A stretch of 64,000 bases of DNA from Gammaproteobacteria bacterium (GTDB lineage Bacteria > Pseudomonadota > Gammaproteobacteria > Xanthomonadales > SZUA-36), in the NCBI GenBank assembly GCA_030431095.1, contig JAUIJU010000012.1, positions 1 to 64,000 on the forward strand, in the 5' to 3' direction. The notes below the pieces were generated by a model. It was not told the DNA's origin. It saw only the letters and a program-made list of their open reading frames with translations, and searched no databases. Position 1 is the stretch's first letter. Every line of letters begins with the position of its first letter. A program made the position numbers and the translations under genes. Shown piece after piece: positions 47,317 to 58,462 of this stretch.

Positions 47317-48311
47317 GCCGCGCCATGTTCAAGAACCTGCGCCTCGTCGCCACCCTGCTGGCCCTGCTGGCGCTCGCGGCCTGTCAGTCGGCGCCCAAGA
47401 AGGACCTGGCCCTGGAGCGCGTGCGCACCTCCCTGGATCAGCTCAAGGCCGACGACGAACTGGCCGGCTACGCCCCGCTGGCGCTTGGCGAGGCGGAACG
47501 CGCCTTGCGCCAGGCCGAGCAGGCCACCCAGCCGCTACAACGGGAACACCTGATCTACATGGCCGAGAAGCAGATCATGATCGCCCGTGCCATGGCCCAG
47601 CGCGAACAGTTTCTGTCGGCGTATGGCGAACTCGAAGCGGAACGCAACCAGATGCGTATTCGCGCCAGCGAACTGGAAACCGAACAGGCCCGCGCGGAAG
47701 CCGCACAGGCCCGACTGCAGATGGCCGCTTCCGCCGAGGACGCCGAGCGCCGGCGTCGCGAAGCGGAAGCCGCCCGGCAACAGGGCATGGAAGCTTCGCG
47801 CGATGCCGAAATGGCCCGCGAGGAAGCGGAACAGGCCCGGCGCCTGGCCGACTCGCACGCTTCCGAGGCTGAACTGGCACGGCGCGAGGCCGAGCTGGCG
47901 CTGGCCCAGGCGGACAGCCTCAAGCGCCAGTTGGAGAACCTGCAGTTGCGTGAAACCGAAAGCGGGGTGGTCGTCACCCTGGGCGACGTGCTGTTCAACA
48001 CGGGCGAAACCGACTTGCGCGAGGAGGCCATGACCAGCCTGGTCGAGGTCGTGGACCTGCTGCAGACCGAGCCGGACAAGATGATCCGCATCGAGGGGCA
48101 CACCGATGCCACCGGTCCGGCGGAGACCAATCTGCGCCTGTCCCAGGCCCGCGCCGATTCGGTCATGGCGGCCCTGGTCAGCCTGGGCGTCGACCAGGAC
48201 CGTCTCAAGGCCGTGGGCATGGGCGAGGATTTTCCCATCGACAGCAACGAGTCCGACGCGGGGCGCTCACGCAATCGCCGGGTGGACGTGATCCTGCTCG
48301 ACGGCGAGTGA
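47313..48311 (+). CDS. OmpA-family lipoprotein with DUF4398-like N-terminus
   Basis: A 332-residue lipoprotein: lipobox LLALLALAACQSA, then a helical DUF4398-like segment (LALGEAERALRQAEQATQP), about 100 residues of Glu/Ala/Arg coiled coil (RRREAEAARQQGMEASRDAE), and a C-terminal OmpA peptidoglycan-binding domain with TLGDVLFNTGETDLRE, IRIEGHTDATGPAETNLRLS and NRRVDVILLDGE. Asp and Arg for diaminopimelate binding (TDATG, RNRRV) are present. Expected to tie the outer membrane to the cell wall. Confidence 0.92.
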   Translation: MSRAMFKNLRLVATLLALLALAACQSAPKKDLALERVRTSLDQLKADDELAGYAPLALGEAERALRQAEQATQPLQREHLIYMAEKQIMIARAMAQREQFLSAYGELEAERNQMRIRASELETEQARAEAAQARLQMAASAEDAERRRREAEAARQQGMEASRDAEMAREEAEQARRLADSHASEAELARREAELALAQADSLKRQLENLQLRETESGVVVTLGDVLFNTGETDLREEAMTSLVEVVDLLQTEPDKMIRIEGHTDATGPAETNLRLSQARADSVMAALVSLGVDQDRLKAVGMGEDFPIDSNESDAGRSRNRRVDVILLDGE

Positions 48312-48590
48312 ATCACCCCGGCGAGCGTGGCGTGGCCGGGTCGAATCGTTTCGTCTAGGTCTGCTTGATGCGCTGACAGGATTGGAGTACTGTCGGACGC
48401 GTAAATATGGTTCTCACCGCTTTCAAAAACGGAATTCGCGAATGAGCGCAGCAGCCTTTTTTGCTGCCGCTCCCCACCGAACGCGATTTCGTTCAATTCG
48501 CAAACCTGTAACCACTGACCGCACGGACCCGGCCTGGGCCGCGTTGGCGCTTGCACGCGTCCGCTCACCGCGGCAGTAAGGAGGCAAACT
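48312..48590. other. Intergenic region before the DUF465 gene
   Basis: No convincing gene in these 279 nt. An inverted repeat GACAG-10 nt-CTGTC spans 48375-48394 and a G+C-poor stretch follows (GTAAATATGG); together they could be a promoter with operator. A further hairpin-like GCAGCA...TGCTGC has its T run in the loop and is not a terminator. Confidence 0.3.
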
Positions 48591-48806
48591 ATGTTCGAAC
48601 ACCGTCAGGACCAAATGGAGCAACTGCTGAAAAACAGCGCCGAGTTCCGTGCCATCTACAACCGGCACCAGGAACTCGACAGGCGCGTGGCAGACGCCGA
48701 GGAAGGCGCCCGGCCCATGGACGACCTGTCACTCAGCCAGCTCAAGAAGAAAAAGCTCATGGCCAAGGATCAGCTCGAACGGCTGATGACGGCCGGTCAC
48801 GCCTGA
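48591..48806 (+). CDS. DUF465/YdcH-type small protein
   Basis: A 71-residue helical protein: FRAIYNRHQELDRRVADAEE and LKKKKLMAKDQLERLM match the DUF465 pattern of two antiparallel helices with a LKKxKLxxKD block. A strong ribosome site (AAGGAGG) precedes the ATG. The family is common, small and of unknown function. It is followed by a good terminator, so it is a single-gene unit. Confidence 0.9.
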   Translation: MFEHRQDQMEQLLKNSAEFRAIYNRHQELDRRVADAEEGARPMDDLSLSQLKKKKLMAKDQLERLMTAGHA

Positions 48807-48828
48807 TCCCGGGGGGGAGGCGCGTCGA

Positions 48829-48860
48829 AACGGCCGGGGTTTCCCGGCCGTTTTCTGTTG
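48829..48860 (+). terminator. Rho-independent terminator
   Basis: Eleven-base arms AAACGGCCGGG and CCCGGCCGTTT with a 4-nt loop, followed by TCTGTT, so the stem runs into a T-rich tail. It ends the DUF465 transcript. Confidence 0.85.
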
Positions 48861-48896
48861 CAGCGCGGGAAACCCGCCGATGCCCGTTTTGCCCCT

Positions 48897-48902
48897 TATA
48901 AT
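48897..48902 (+). promoter_or_regulatory. -10 box before the CBS gene
   Basis: A perfect TATAAT 31 nt upstream of the CBS start, after the terminator. No clear -35. Confidence 0.5.
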
Positions 48903-48932
48903 GCCCGCATCTTCGTTTCGGACCCGCTCACC

Positions 48933-50306
48933 ATGGATGTTCACGACAGCATTCTCGACCTGATCGGCGAGACCCCAATCGTTCGTCTGTCCCGTTTCGA
49001 TACCGGCCCCTGCGAGTTGTACATCAAGCTTGAGAGCCAGAATCCCGGTGGCTCCATCAAGGACCGGATCGGCCTGAAGATGATCGAGGAGGCCGAGCGT
49101 TCCGGCGCCCTGAAACCCGGCGGCACCATCGTGGAAGGCACGGCCGGAAACACCGGGCTGGGACTGGCCCTGGTGGCGGCGCAGAAAGGCTACCGGCTCG
49201 TGCTGGTCATTCCCGACAAGATGAGCCGCGAAAAGATTTCCAACCTCAAGGCGATGGGCGCCGAAGTGGTCCTGACCCGCTCCGACGTCGCCAAGGGGCA
49301 TCCCGAGTACTACCAGGACCTGGCCCGGACCGTGGCGTCGAACATCGACGACGCGGTATTCATCAACCAGTTCGGCAACCCCAACAATCCACTGGCCCAC
49401 GAGCAGGTCACCGGGCCGGAAATCTGGCGCCAGATGGATGGCCAGCTGGACGCCATCGTGCTGGGGGTCGGCTCCAGCGGTACGGTGACCGGCCTGTCGA
49501 CCTATTTCGCCGCCGCCGCCCCGGATCTGGAACTGGTGCTCGCCGACCCGGAAGGTTCGATCCTGGCCGAGTACATCAACCAGGGCACCCTGTCGGAAAA
49601 AAGCGGCTCCTGGCTGGTCGAGGGCATCGGCGAGGACTTTCTGCCCACCATCAGCGACTTCACCCGGGTCAGCCGGGCCTACGCCATCAGCGACCGCGAA
49701 AGCATGGAAACGGGGCGTGAACTGCTGCGTCGCGAGGGCATTCTCGCGGGGTCGTCCAGCGGTACGCTGCTGGCCGCGGCGTTGCATTACTGCCGGGAGC
49801 AGAGCGCACCGAAAAAGGTGCTGACCTTCGCCTGTGACACCGGCAACCGTTACCTGTCGAAAATGTACAACGACTTCTGGATGCGCGACCAGGGCTTTCT
49901 CGAGGTGGAAGAGCACGGCGATCTGCGTGACCTGATTGCACGGCCGTTCAGCACCCACGACACGGTCACCGTCAGCCCGGACGAGCCGCTCGCCAATGCC
50001 TACACCCGCATGAAGCTGTACGACGTCTCGCAATTGCCGGTGATCGAGGACGGTCACATTGTCGGCATCCTGGACGAATCGGACCTGCTACTGGCGGTGA
50101 TGGACAGCGATGCGGCCTTCGACCAGCCGGTGCGCACGGCCATGGTCACCGAGTTGCACTCGGTACAGGTCGGCGATCCGCTGGAATCCCTGCAGCCGGT
50201 GTTCGACAAGGACTTCGTCGCCATCGTCAAGGATGGCGAGGACTTCCTGGGCCTGATCACCCGGGTGGACCTGCTGCACCACCTGCGCCGACGCGCCGAC
50301 ACCTGA
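48933..50306 (+). CDS. cbs: Cystathionine beta-synthase
   Basis: A 457-residue PLP enzyme that condenses serine, or an O-acylserine, with homocysteine or sulfide. PLP Lys43 is in ESQNPGGSIKDRIGLKM, the phosphate-side loop is EGTAGNTGLGLALV, and GVGSSGTVTGLSTYF is the Gly-rich loop. Two C-terminal CBS domains (from about residue 337) could bind an adenosyl ligand. There is no heme-binding N-terminus. The metB-type gene follows after 13 nt, making a transsulfuration pair. With metX at 8.4 kb making the acyl ester, an O-succinylserine route to cysteine/cystathionine is possible (inference). Confidence 0.92.
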   Translation: MDVHDSILDLIGETPIVRLSRFDTGPCELYIKLESQNPGGSIKDRIGLKMIEEAERSGALKPGGTIVEGTAGNTGLGLALVAAQKGYRLVLVIPDKMSREKISNLKAMGAEVVLTRSDVAKGHPEYYQDLARTVASNIDDAVFINQFGNPNNPLAHEQVTGPEIWRQMDGQLDAIVLGVGSSGTVTGLSTYFAAAAPDLELVLADPEGSILAEYINQGTLSEKSGSWLVEGIGEDFLPTISDFTRVSRAYAISDRESMETGRELLRREGILAGSSSGTLLAAALHYCREQSAPKKVLTFACDTGNRYLSKMYNDFWMRDQGFLEVEEHGDLRDLIARPFSTHDTVTVSPDEPLANAYTRMKLYDVSQLPVIEDGHIVGILDESDLLLAVMDSDAAFDQPVRTAMVTELHSVQVGDPLESLQPVFDKDFVAIVKDGEDFLGLITRVDLLHHLRRRADT

Positions 50307-50319
50307 GCCGGGAAGCCGC

Positions 50320-51480
50320 ATGGGCCAGGACAGGAAAACCGGCATCGGCACCCGCGCCATCCACGCGGGCCAGTCACCCGATCCGTCCACCGGGGCGATC
50401 ATGACGCCCATCTACGCCACCAGCACGTACGTGCAGGCCAGCCCCGGAGATCACCAGGGCTGGGAGTATTCGCGCAGCCACAACCCGACGCGGCAGGCGT
50501 ACGAGGATTGCATCGCGGACCTGGAGGGCGGCGCGCGTGGACTGGCTTTCGCTTCGGGCATGGCGGCCACGGCCACAATCCTGGAACTGCTCGATTCCGG
50601 CGATCACGTGGTCGCCATGGATGATCTGTACGGCGGCAGTTTCCGCCTGTTTCACCGCGTCCGCGATCGCAGCGCCGGCCTGCGGTTTTCCTTTGCGCCC
50701 CTGGACGACCTGGATGCCCTGCGCGCCGCCCTGCGCCCGGAGACGAAGCTGGTCTGGGTGGAAACGCCCACCAACCCCATGCTCAAGCTGGTGGACATCG
50801 AGGCGGTGGCCGCGGTGGTCGGAGCGCACGGCGCGCTGCTGGTCGTGGACAACACCTTCGCCTCGCCCATGCTGCAACGCCCACTGGAACTGGGTGCGGA
50901 CATCGTGATGCACTCGGCCACCAAGTTTCTCAACGGGCACTCGGACATGGTCGGTGGCGTGGCGGTCATGCGCGAGGCCGATCTGGGTGAACAGCTCTGG
51001 TTCCTGCTCAATTCCGCCGGCGCCATCCAGGGGCCCTTCGACGCGTTCCTGGCCCTGCGTGGCCTCAAGACCCTGCACTTGCGCATGCGCGCGCACTGCG
51101 CCAATGCGCTGGCCATTGCCGAGTGGCTGCAGGATGACCATCGGGTGGACCGTGTGATCTACCCCGGGCTGGCGGACCATCCACAGCACGAACTGGCCAT
51201 GCGCCAGATGAGCGGGCAGGGGGGGGGTATCGTCAGCTTCATTCCGAAGGGTGGCTTCGAAGCGGCGAAATCCACGCTGGAGCGGACCCGCCTGTTTTCG
51301 CTGGCCGAATCCCTGGGCGGCGTGGAGAGCCTGGTCAACCACCCGGCCATCATGACGCACGCCTCGGTGCCGCCGGAAAGGCGCAAGGCCATCGGCATCA
51401 GCGACGACCTGGTGCGCCTGTCGGTGGGAGTGGAGGACCTGGACGACCTGGTCGCCGACCTGGACCGCGCCCTGGGCTGA
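50320..51480 (+). CDS. metB: Cystathionine gamma-synthase/gamma-lyase family PLP enzyme
   Basis: A 386-residue Cys/Met-metabolism PLP enzyme. PLP Lys202 is in DIVMHSATKFLNGHSDMVGG; Tyr and Arg of the tetramer contact are in WEYSRSHNPTRQAYE; the Asp is in LLVVDNTFASPML. Sequence cannot separate gamma-synthase from gamma-lyase: the partner CBS gene favours reverse transsulfuration (cystathionine to cysteine), while metX favours the forward path. Its stop is 2 nt from the convergent halogenase-like gene. Confidence 0.9.
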   Translation: MGQDRKTGIGTRAIHAGQSPDPSTGAIMTPIYATSTYVQASPGDHQGWEYSRSHNPTRQAYEDCIADLEGGARGLAFASGMAATATILELLDSGDHVVAMDDLYGGSFRLFHRVRDRSAGLRFSFAPLDDLDALRAALRPETKLVWVETPTNPMLKLVDIEAVAAVVGAHGALLVVDNTFASPMLQRPLELGADIVMHSATKFLNGHSDMVGGVAVMREADLGEQLWFLLNSAGAIQGPFDAFLALRGLKTLHLRMRAHCANALAIAEWLQDDHRVDRVIYPGLADHPQHELAMRQMSGQGGGIVSFIPKGGFEAAKSTLERTRLFSLAESLGGVESLVNHPAIMTHASVPPERRKAIGISDDLVRLSVGVEDLDDLVADLDRALG

Positions 51481-51482
51481 AC

Positions 51483-52967
51483 TCAGCCCAGCATGCCGAG
51501 AAAGGCCTCGTGCTCCGGCATGGCGGCCAGGGGCCCGGCGATATGATGGCGAATGCGCGCCAGCATGGCGTCGAGTTCCTCGGCGGGCAGGGCCGCGGCC
51601 ACCGGATGCACCTGCCGGGGTGACAGGCCCTGGCCTTCGAACATCTGCACCCAGGACGGAATCCCGAACAGCTCCTCGCAGGCCTTGAGCGCTTTGCCGG
51701 TGTCGCGATAGAGCGCGATGCGATGGCGCAGCGAGTCGGGCAGGTCCATGGCGGCGCAGTGCCGCCACAGCTCGGAATCGTCCCGGCGGTTGAGGTGGTA
51801 GTGGGCGATGATGAAGTCGCGCACCCAGGCCCACTCGTCGCGCACCTGGCGGTTGTATTCGTCGATTTCGTGCGGGGAAACCCCCTGGTGCGGGAAGCAC
51901 CAAAGCAGGCGCATCACGCCGGTGTGGATCAGGTGGATGCTGGTCGATTCCAGCGGCTCCAGGAAACCACCCGCCAGCCCGATGGCCACCACGTTGCGGC
52001 ACCACGGCCGTTCGCGCACGCCCACGCGGAATCGCAGGCGGTTGGGCTCGGTGGTGGGAGCGCCCTCGATGTTCTCGAGCAGCAAGCGCTCGGCGTCGTC
52101 GTCATCGATCTCGCGGCTGGAGTAAACCAGGCCATTGCCGGTGCGGGTCTGCAGGGGAATTCGCCACTGCCAGCCACAGGGCCGGGCGATGGAACGGGTG
52201 TACGGGTGCAACGTCCGGAGCTTTTCCGACTGCACGGCGATGGCGCGATCACAGGGCAACCAGTGGTCCCAGTCCACGTAGCCCACGTCCAGCGCCTTTT
52301 CGATCAGCAGGGCGCGAAATCCGCTGCAGTCGACGAACAGGTCACCGGGCACGGTCGTGCCGTTGTCCAGCACCAGTTCCTCCACGAAGCCACTTTCCGG
52401 GTTCAGCGTCACGTCCTCGACCAGGGCGTCGATGTGCCGTACGCCGCGCCGCACGGCGTCTTTCTCCAGGTGGGCGGCATAGGCCCCGGCGTCGAAATGG
52501 TAGGCGTAGTCGAAACGCGGCAGGTCGGGGTGCGGTTTCATGGGTGCGAAACGGTTGCGCGTCGCGGCCTGGAAGTTCAGGGAATAGTCCCACAGGCTGA
52601 CGTCGCGTCCTTCCGCGCGGGCGCGAAACACGTAGTGGTGGAAGGGACAGAAGGGCTGGTCCTGCCCCAGGGTGCCGAACGTGTGAATGTAGTCACTGTC
52701 GGGCGCGCCCCAGCCCTCGAAGCGGATGCCCAGCTTGAAGGTGGCGTTGACCGCCTTGATGAAAGCTTTCTCGTCCAGGCCCAGCCCGGCGTTCAGGGTC
52801 TTGATGGTGGGCACCGTGGCCTCGCCCACGCCGATGGTGCCCAGGCGCTTCGATTCGATCAGCGTGATGTCGACACCGCGGCCCAGTTCGCGAGCGATCA
52901 TGGCGGCGGCAATCCAGCCGGCGGTGCCGCCGCCCAGGATCACGACTTTCTCAACGGGGCGGTTCAA
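51483..52967 (-). CDS. Flavin-dependent tryptophan-halogenase family protein (TTG start)
   Basis: A 494-residue flavoprotein of the tryptophan halogenase family, which chlorinate or brominate aromatic rings with FADH2. Key residues are present: FAD loop VVILGGGTAGW (residues 8-18), lysine that carries the hypohalous species in NATFKLGIRFEGW (Lys78), the halogenase hallmark GWQWRIPLQ (266-271), and the Glu region FLEPLESTSIHLIH. No in-frame ATG or GTG precedes the FAD loop usefully; TTG 52967 has GGAGGA 6-8 nt upstream and fits exactly, overlapping the metallo-beta-lactamase gene by 17 nt. Many family members of this size act on unknown substrates. No separate flavin reductase gene is adjacent. 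Confidence 0.88.
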   Translation of the reverse strand: MNRPVEKVVILGGGTAGWIAAAMIARELGRGVDITLIESKRLGTIGVGEATVPTIKTLNAGLGLDEKAFIKAVNATFKLGIRFEGWGAPDSDYIHTFGTLGQDQPFCPFHHYVFRARAEGRDVSLWDYSLNFQAATRNRFAPMKPHPDLPRFDYAYHFDAGAYAAHLEKDAVRRGVRHIDALVEDVTLNPESGFVEELVLDNGTTVPGDLFVDCSGFRALLIEKALDVGYVDWDHWLPCDRAIAVQSEKLRTLHPYTRSIARPCGWQWRIPLQTRTGNGLVYSSREIDDDDAERLLLENIEGAPTTEPNRLRFRVGVRERPWCRNVVAIGLAGGFLEPLESTSIHLIHTGVMRLLWCFPHQGVSPHEIDEYNRQVRDEWAWVRDFIIAHYHLNRRDDSELWRHCAAMDLPDSLRHRIALYRDTGKALKACEELFGIPSWVQMFEGQGLSPRQVHPVAAALPAEELDAMLARIRHHIAGPLAAMPEHEAFLGMLG

Positions 52968-53889
52968 TGAATTCCTCCGCCAGTCGTCGGTCGAGGGCCT
53001 GGCCGAATCGCGTGGCCGCCGCGCTGCAGTCCCCGGGTGACAGGAAGGGGTTGCCGGCATCGGTGGCTGCGCGCATCGGCAATTTTTCGGCGAGGCCGAA
53101 ATACACCGGGTGGGGAAAGATCAGCACGCCGCAATCGAACCCCGCCAGGAATGCGATGCTGCCGCGCATCAGCTCCGCGGTGCTGGCGCCGTCGAAAGCC
53201 CCGACCGGGTCCGAAAAGCGGAATCCCGGGGAAGCCACCGGTCCCAGCGAGTCCGCGTAGAGCACGTTGGCGCAGGTGCCCCGGTCACAGGTCTCCCAGC
53301 TCCAGCTGCTGCTGCCCGGTGTGTGCCCCGGGGTCCAGTGCAGGGTGAAGGTGGTGTTCCCCACGGTGAACTGGCCGCCATCCGCCAGCGTTTCCAGGTC
53401 TTTCACCGGTGGAAACCCGTTGCCCGGCGCATAGCCGGCCTGTGGATCATGGGGAGGCACCTGGCCGCTGCGGAACGCCTCCAGGGCGGGCTCGCTGACG
53501 ATGACCCGCGCGCCCGTCGCCCGCTGCAGGGCAGCGATGCCGCCGGCATGGTCGAAATGCGCATGGCTGTTGAGGATGACCCGGATGTCAGCCGGGTCGA
53601 AGCCCGCCACGCGGATGTTGGCGTCGATCAGCGGCGCTGACTGGGTCAGCCCACCGTCGATCAGCACCAGGGCCGGGCGTCCGTCCTCCGTGCCGGCGTC
53701 CACCAGGATGGAAGACAGTCCTGCCGGGCCCACATACCAGGCATTGCCGAACAGGCGGAAGGGCGTCATCGGTCGGTTCCATTCGTCGCAGGCGCTGCAT
53801 TCCATGGGCGGGTCCGGTTCGAGCGGGCCGGCCCAGGCCGTTCCGGCCGCTACCAGGGGAGTGAGTAACAGGGCGCGCAGGCGGTTCAT
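52951..53889 (-). CDS. Subclass B3-type metallo-beta-lactamase fold hydrolase, exported
   Basis: A 312-residue periplasmic metallohydrolase. Signal peptide LLLTPLVAAGTAWA is followed by the B3-like N-terminal block PFRLFGNAWYVGPAGLSSIL. Zinc ligands are complete: His109-x-His111-x-Asp113-His114 (NSHAHFDHAGG), His189 (WTPGHTPGSSSW) and His260 (IFPHPVYFG), plus YADSLGPVASPGF typical of L1/FEZ/GOB relatives. This pattern fits subclass B3 enzymes, but hydrolysis of beta-lactams is not shown; chromosomal B3-like proteins can have other roles. The ATG overlaps the hydrolase stop (ATGA). Confidence 0.9.
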   Translation of the reverse strand: MNRLRALLLTPLVAAGTAWAGPLEPDPPMECSACDEWNRPMTPFRLFGNAWYVGPAGLSSILVDAGTEDGRPALVLIDGGLTQSAPLIDANIRVAGFDPADIRVILNSHAHFDHAGGIAALQRATGARVIVSEPALEAFRSGQVPPHDPQAGYAPGNGFPPVKDLETLADGGQFTVGNTTFTLHWTPGHTPGSSSWSWETCDRGTCANVLYADSLGPVASPGFRFSDPVGAFDGASTAELMRGSIAFLAGFDCGVLIFPHPVYFGLAEKLPMRAATDAGNPFLSPGDCSAAATRFGQALDRRLAEEFIEPPR

Positions 53890-54748
53890 GAACGTTCTCC
53901 CTCATCGGTCGGATCCATCAGCCAAGCAGCCACTTCCGGCCACAGCGCCTGGCCCTGGCGCCGGAAAAAGCCGAAATGTCCGATGGCGTCGAGCCCGGCC
54001 GCGGCGGGTTCCAGGTGTCGCCGGGTGACATTCGGATAGTGTCGCATGAGTGCGTCGACGGCGCTGCGCGAGCCCCAGTCGTCGTCGGCGATGCTGTAAG
54101 CCAGGACCGGTGCTCCAAACCGGGCGTAGCGCTCGGTTGGCAGCTCCGGGTCATCCATCAGGTAGCCCGGTGAGCGGCACCACGCCGCCCACTGCGTGGC
54201 CACGTCTCCTGGCAAATCCTCGGCTTTGCTGAATGCGCTCCAGGGCACGTATCCCATGACGCGCGCCAACACAGGGAGGGTCAGGTGCACGTGCAGGCCC
54301 ACCAGCCATTTCTGCCCGCCCTTCTGGGCCTTCCAGTATCCGGTTTGGGAAGAGACGGTGACCATGGCGTCGATGCGCCCGGCATCAGGCAGCAGCCCCG
54401 CTGTCTGGCCGCCGAAGCTGTGACCTACGTGGCCGATCCGTCGCGGCGCCAGGGTGTCGTCGATCCAGTCCAGCACACCGGCCATGTCCTGCAGGACCCA
54501 GTCCGAAGCAGTGGCCTTGAAGCCGCGCAGCGACCCCGGCCCAGAATCGCCGATTCCACGGTAGTCGTAAGTGAGCGCACCCAGCCCCTGGTCGGTCAGG
54601 AATCGGGCGAAGGCGTCGTAGAAGCCGCGAGGTACGGCCGTGGCGGAGTGAATGCCCACCACGATTGCCTCGTCCCAACCGGCCGGCCGGTACCAGGTTC
54701 CCGCCAGCGAATGGCCGTCCCTGGCGGGAATGTTTACCCGCTCCGTTC

Positions 54749-54752
<4 letters not shown>
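53886..54752 (-). CDS. Alpha/beta hydrolase (apparent CTG start)
   Basis: A 288-residue soluble alpha/beta hydrolase. Conserved blocks are VNIPARDGHSLAGTWYRPAG, SATAVPRGFYDAFARFL, LTYDYRGIGDSGP, nucleophile-elbow IGHVGHSFGGQT (Ser) and AIGHFGFFRR (His). It resembles the uncharacterised COG4757-type group. The conserved N-terminal strand begins right after the acetoacetyl-CoA synthetase stop, yet no in-frame ATG, GTG or TTG precedes it; CTG 54752 has GGAG 8 nt upstream and shares its bases with the synthetase TGA (CTGA), mimicking the ATGA overlaps of this genome. A downstream GTG at the IVVGIH block would delete a core strand. Confidence 0.85.
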
Positions 54753-56695
<1,943 letters not shown>

Positions 56696-56710
56696 GGACG
56701 TGCTCCGGCC

Positions 56711-57661
56711 TCAGGACAGCTGTTGCTCGAATTCGGGAATGACCGTGAACAGGTCACCCACCAGTCCGATGTCGGCCACTTCGAAAATCGGCGCGTCGGC
56801 GTCCTTGTTCACGGCCACGATGGTGCCCGCGTCCTTGATACCGGTCAGGTGCTGGATGGCGCCTGAAATCCCGAAAGCCAGGTAGAGCTCGGGAGAGATG
56901 ATCTTGCCGGTCTGCCCCACCTGCATGTCGTTGGGCACGTAGCCCGCGTCCACGGCGGCGCGCGAGGCGCCGACGGCGGCGCCGAGCTTGTCGGCCAGGC
57001 CGTAGATCAGGTCGAAGTTCTCGGCGCTGCCCAACGCGCGTCCGCCGGACACCACCACCGGGGCGGTCTGCAGGTCAGGCCGGTCGCCGCCCGCGCCTTC
57101 CAGGCCCACGTAGCGGGTGTGCGCAGCAGCCTCGCAGGCGGCCGCGCGGTCCTGCACGGCGCCGCTGCCGCCTTCGCCGGCGGCGGACCAGGAGGCCGAG
57201 CGGGTGGTGCCGGCGATGACGGCGCCCTCGGGCACGCTCACGTCGACAATGGCATTGCCGGCGTACACGGGCCGTTTGAAGGCGCGTTCGCCATCCACCG
57301 CCATGATGTCGCTCAGGGCATTCACGCCCATCAGCGCGGCGGCATGGGGGAGCACGTCCTTGCCATAGGTGGACGACGGCGCCAGCACATGGCTGTAACC
57401 GTCCGCGGCGGCGGCCAGTTCCGGGCCGTGGTTCGCCGCCAGCGGCGCGGCCAGGTGCGGCGCGTTGGTGGCCAGCACGGCATTCACGCCCTGCAGGGCG
57501 GAGGCCTGTGCGGCCACGCCGTCGATGCCGTCGCCCAGCACCAGGATGTCGACGTCGCCGCCGCCGTGAGCGGTGATGGCCTGTGCGCAACTGACGGCCT
57601 TGGCGGTACCGGGGTTCAGGGTGTCGCCGTCGTGCTCGGCGAGGATCAGGATTTTGCTCAT
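56711..57661 (-). CDS. etfA: Electron transfer flavoprotein alpha subunit
   Basis: A 316-residue FAD-binding subunit of ETF, which collects electrons from acyl-CoA dehydrogenases. N-terminal MSKILILAEHDGDTLN, then VVSGGRALGSAENFDLI and the FAD block YVPNDMQVGQTGKIISPELY with AFGISGAIQHLTGIKDA. Eleven nt after etfB. Confidence 0.96.
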   Translation of the reverse strand: MSKILILAEHDGDTLNPGTAKAVSCAQAITAHGGGDVDILVLGDGIDGVAAQASALQGVNAVLATNAPHLAAPLAANHGPELAAAADGYSHVLAPSSTYGKDVLPHAAALMGVNALSDIMAVDGERAFKRPVYAGNAIVDVSVPEGAVIAGTTRSASWSAAGEGGSGAVQDRAAACEAAAHTRYVGLEGAGGDRPDLQTAPVVVSGGRALGSAENFDLIYGLADKLGAAVGASRAAVDAGYVPNDMQVGQTGKIISPELYLAFGISGAIQHLTGIKDAGTIVAVNKDADAPIFEVADIGLVGDLFTVIPEFEQQLS

Positions 57662-57672
57662 GTCAGTGCTCC

Positions 57673-58419
57673 TCAGACCAGTCCGCGGTTCTTCAATTCG
57701 GCCACCAGGGCTGCCGTGTCGTCCACCATGATGCCGCGCCCGCGCGGTTCTGGCGGTGCGTGGTGGCCGGCCTCGGGGGCCACGCCGACGACGCCGCCCA
57801 GTTCGTCCAGGGCGATCACGTCCAGCGGCTTGCGCTTGGCCTTCATGATGTCCGGCAATTTCACGAAACGCGGCTCGTTGAGCCGCAGGTCGCTGGTAAT
57901 CACGGCCGGCAGATCGATTTCGATGGTTTCCAGCCCCGCGTCCACTTCGCGGGTGACGGTGGCGGTTTCGCCGTTCAGCGAAACCTTCGAGGCAAAGGTG
58001 GCCTGCGGCCGGCCCCACAGCGCGGCGGTCATCTGCCCGACCTGGTTGCTGTCGTCGTCGATGGCCTGTTTGCCCAGGAACACGATGCCGGCCCCTTCGC
58101 GCTCGGCCAGCGCCTTGAACACCTGCGCCACCGTCAGCGGCTGTAGCGTGTCACCGGCTTCGACCTGGATGGCGCGGTCGGCGCCCATGGCCAGGCCGGT
58201 GCGCAGTTGCTGCTGGACGTCGCCGGGCCCGATGGACACGACGATCACTTCGTCGGCCTTGCCGGCTTCCTTCAGGCGCAGCGCCTCTTCGAGCGCAATT
58301 TCGTCAAACGGGTTGACGCTCATTTTGACGCCGTCGGTTTCGACGCCGCTGCCATCACTTTTAACGCGTACGCGGACGTTGTAGTCCACCGCGCGCTTGA
58401 TGCCGACGAGTATCTTCAT
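57673..58419 (-). CDS. etfB: Electron transfer flavoprotein beta subunit
   Basis: A 248-residue AMP-binding subunit of [62 protein letters not shown] and [21 protein letters not shown] (recognition-loop region) are typical. Forty-three nt after the ETF-ubiquinone oxidoreductase gene. Confidence 0.96.
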   Translation of the reverse strand: MKILVGIKRAVDYNVRVRVKSDGSGVETDGVKMSVNPFDEIALEEALRLKEAGKADEVIVVSIGPGDVQQQLRTGLAMGADRAIQVEAGDTLQPLTVAQVFKALAEREGAGIVFLGKQAIDDDSNQVGQMTAALWGRPQATFASKVSLNGETATVTREVDAGLETIEIDLPAVITSDLRLNEPRFVKLPDIMKAKRKPLDVIALDELGGVVGVAPEAGHHAPPEPRGRGIMVDDTAALVAELKNRGLV

Positions 58420-58462
58420 GGGAGTTCCTGTTGGGTGTTGGGTGTTTGCTGGTGACGTTTGA

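Noticed and set aside
48430-48465. GCAGCA...TGCTGC with T run as a terminator
   Set aside because: The T run lies in the loop, not after the stem.
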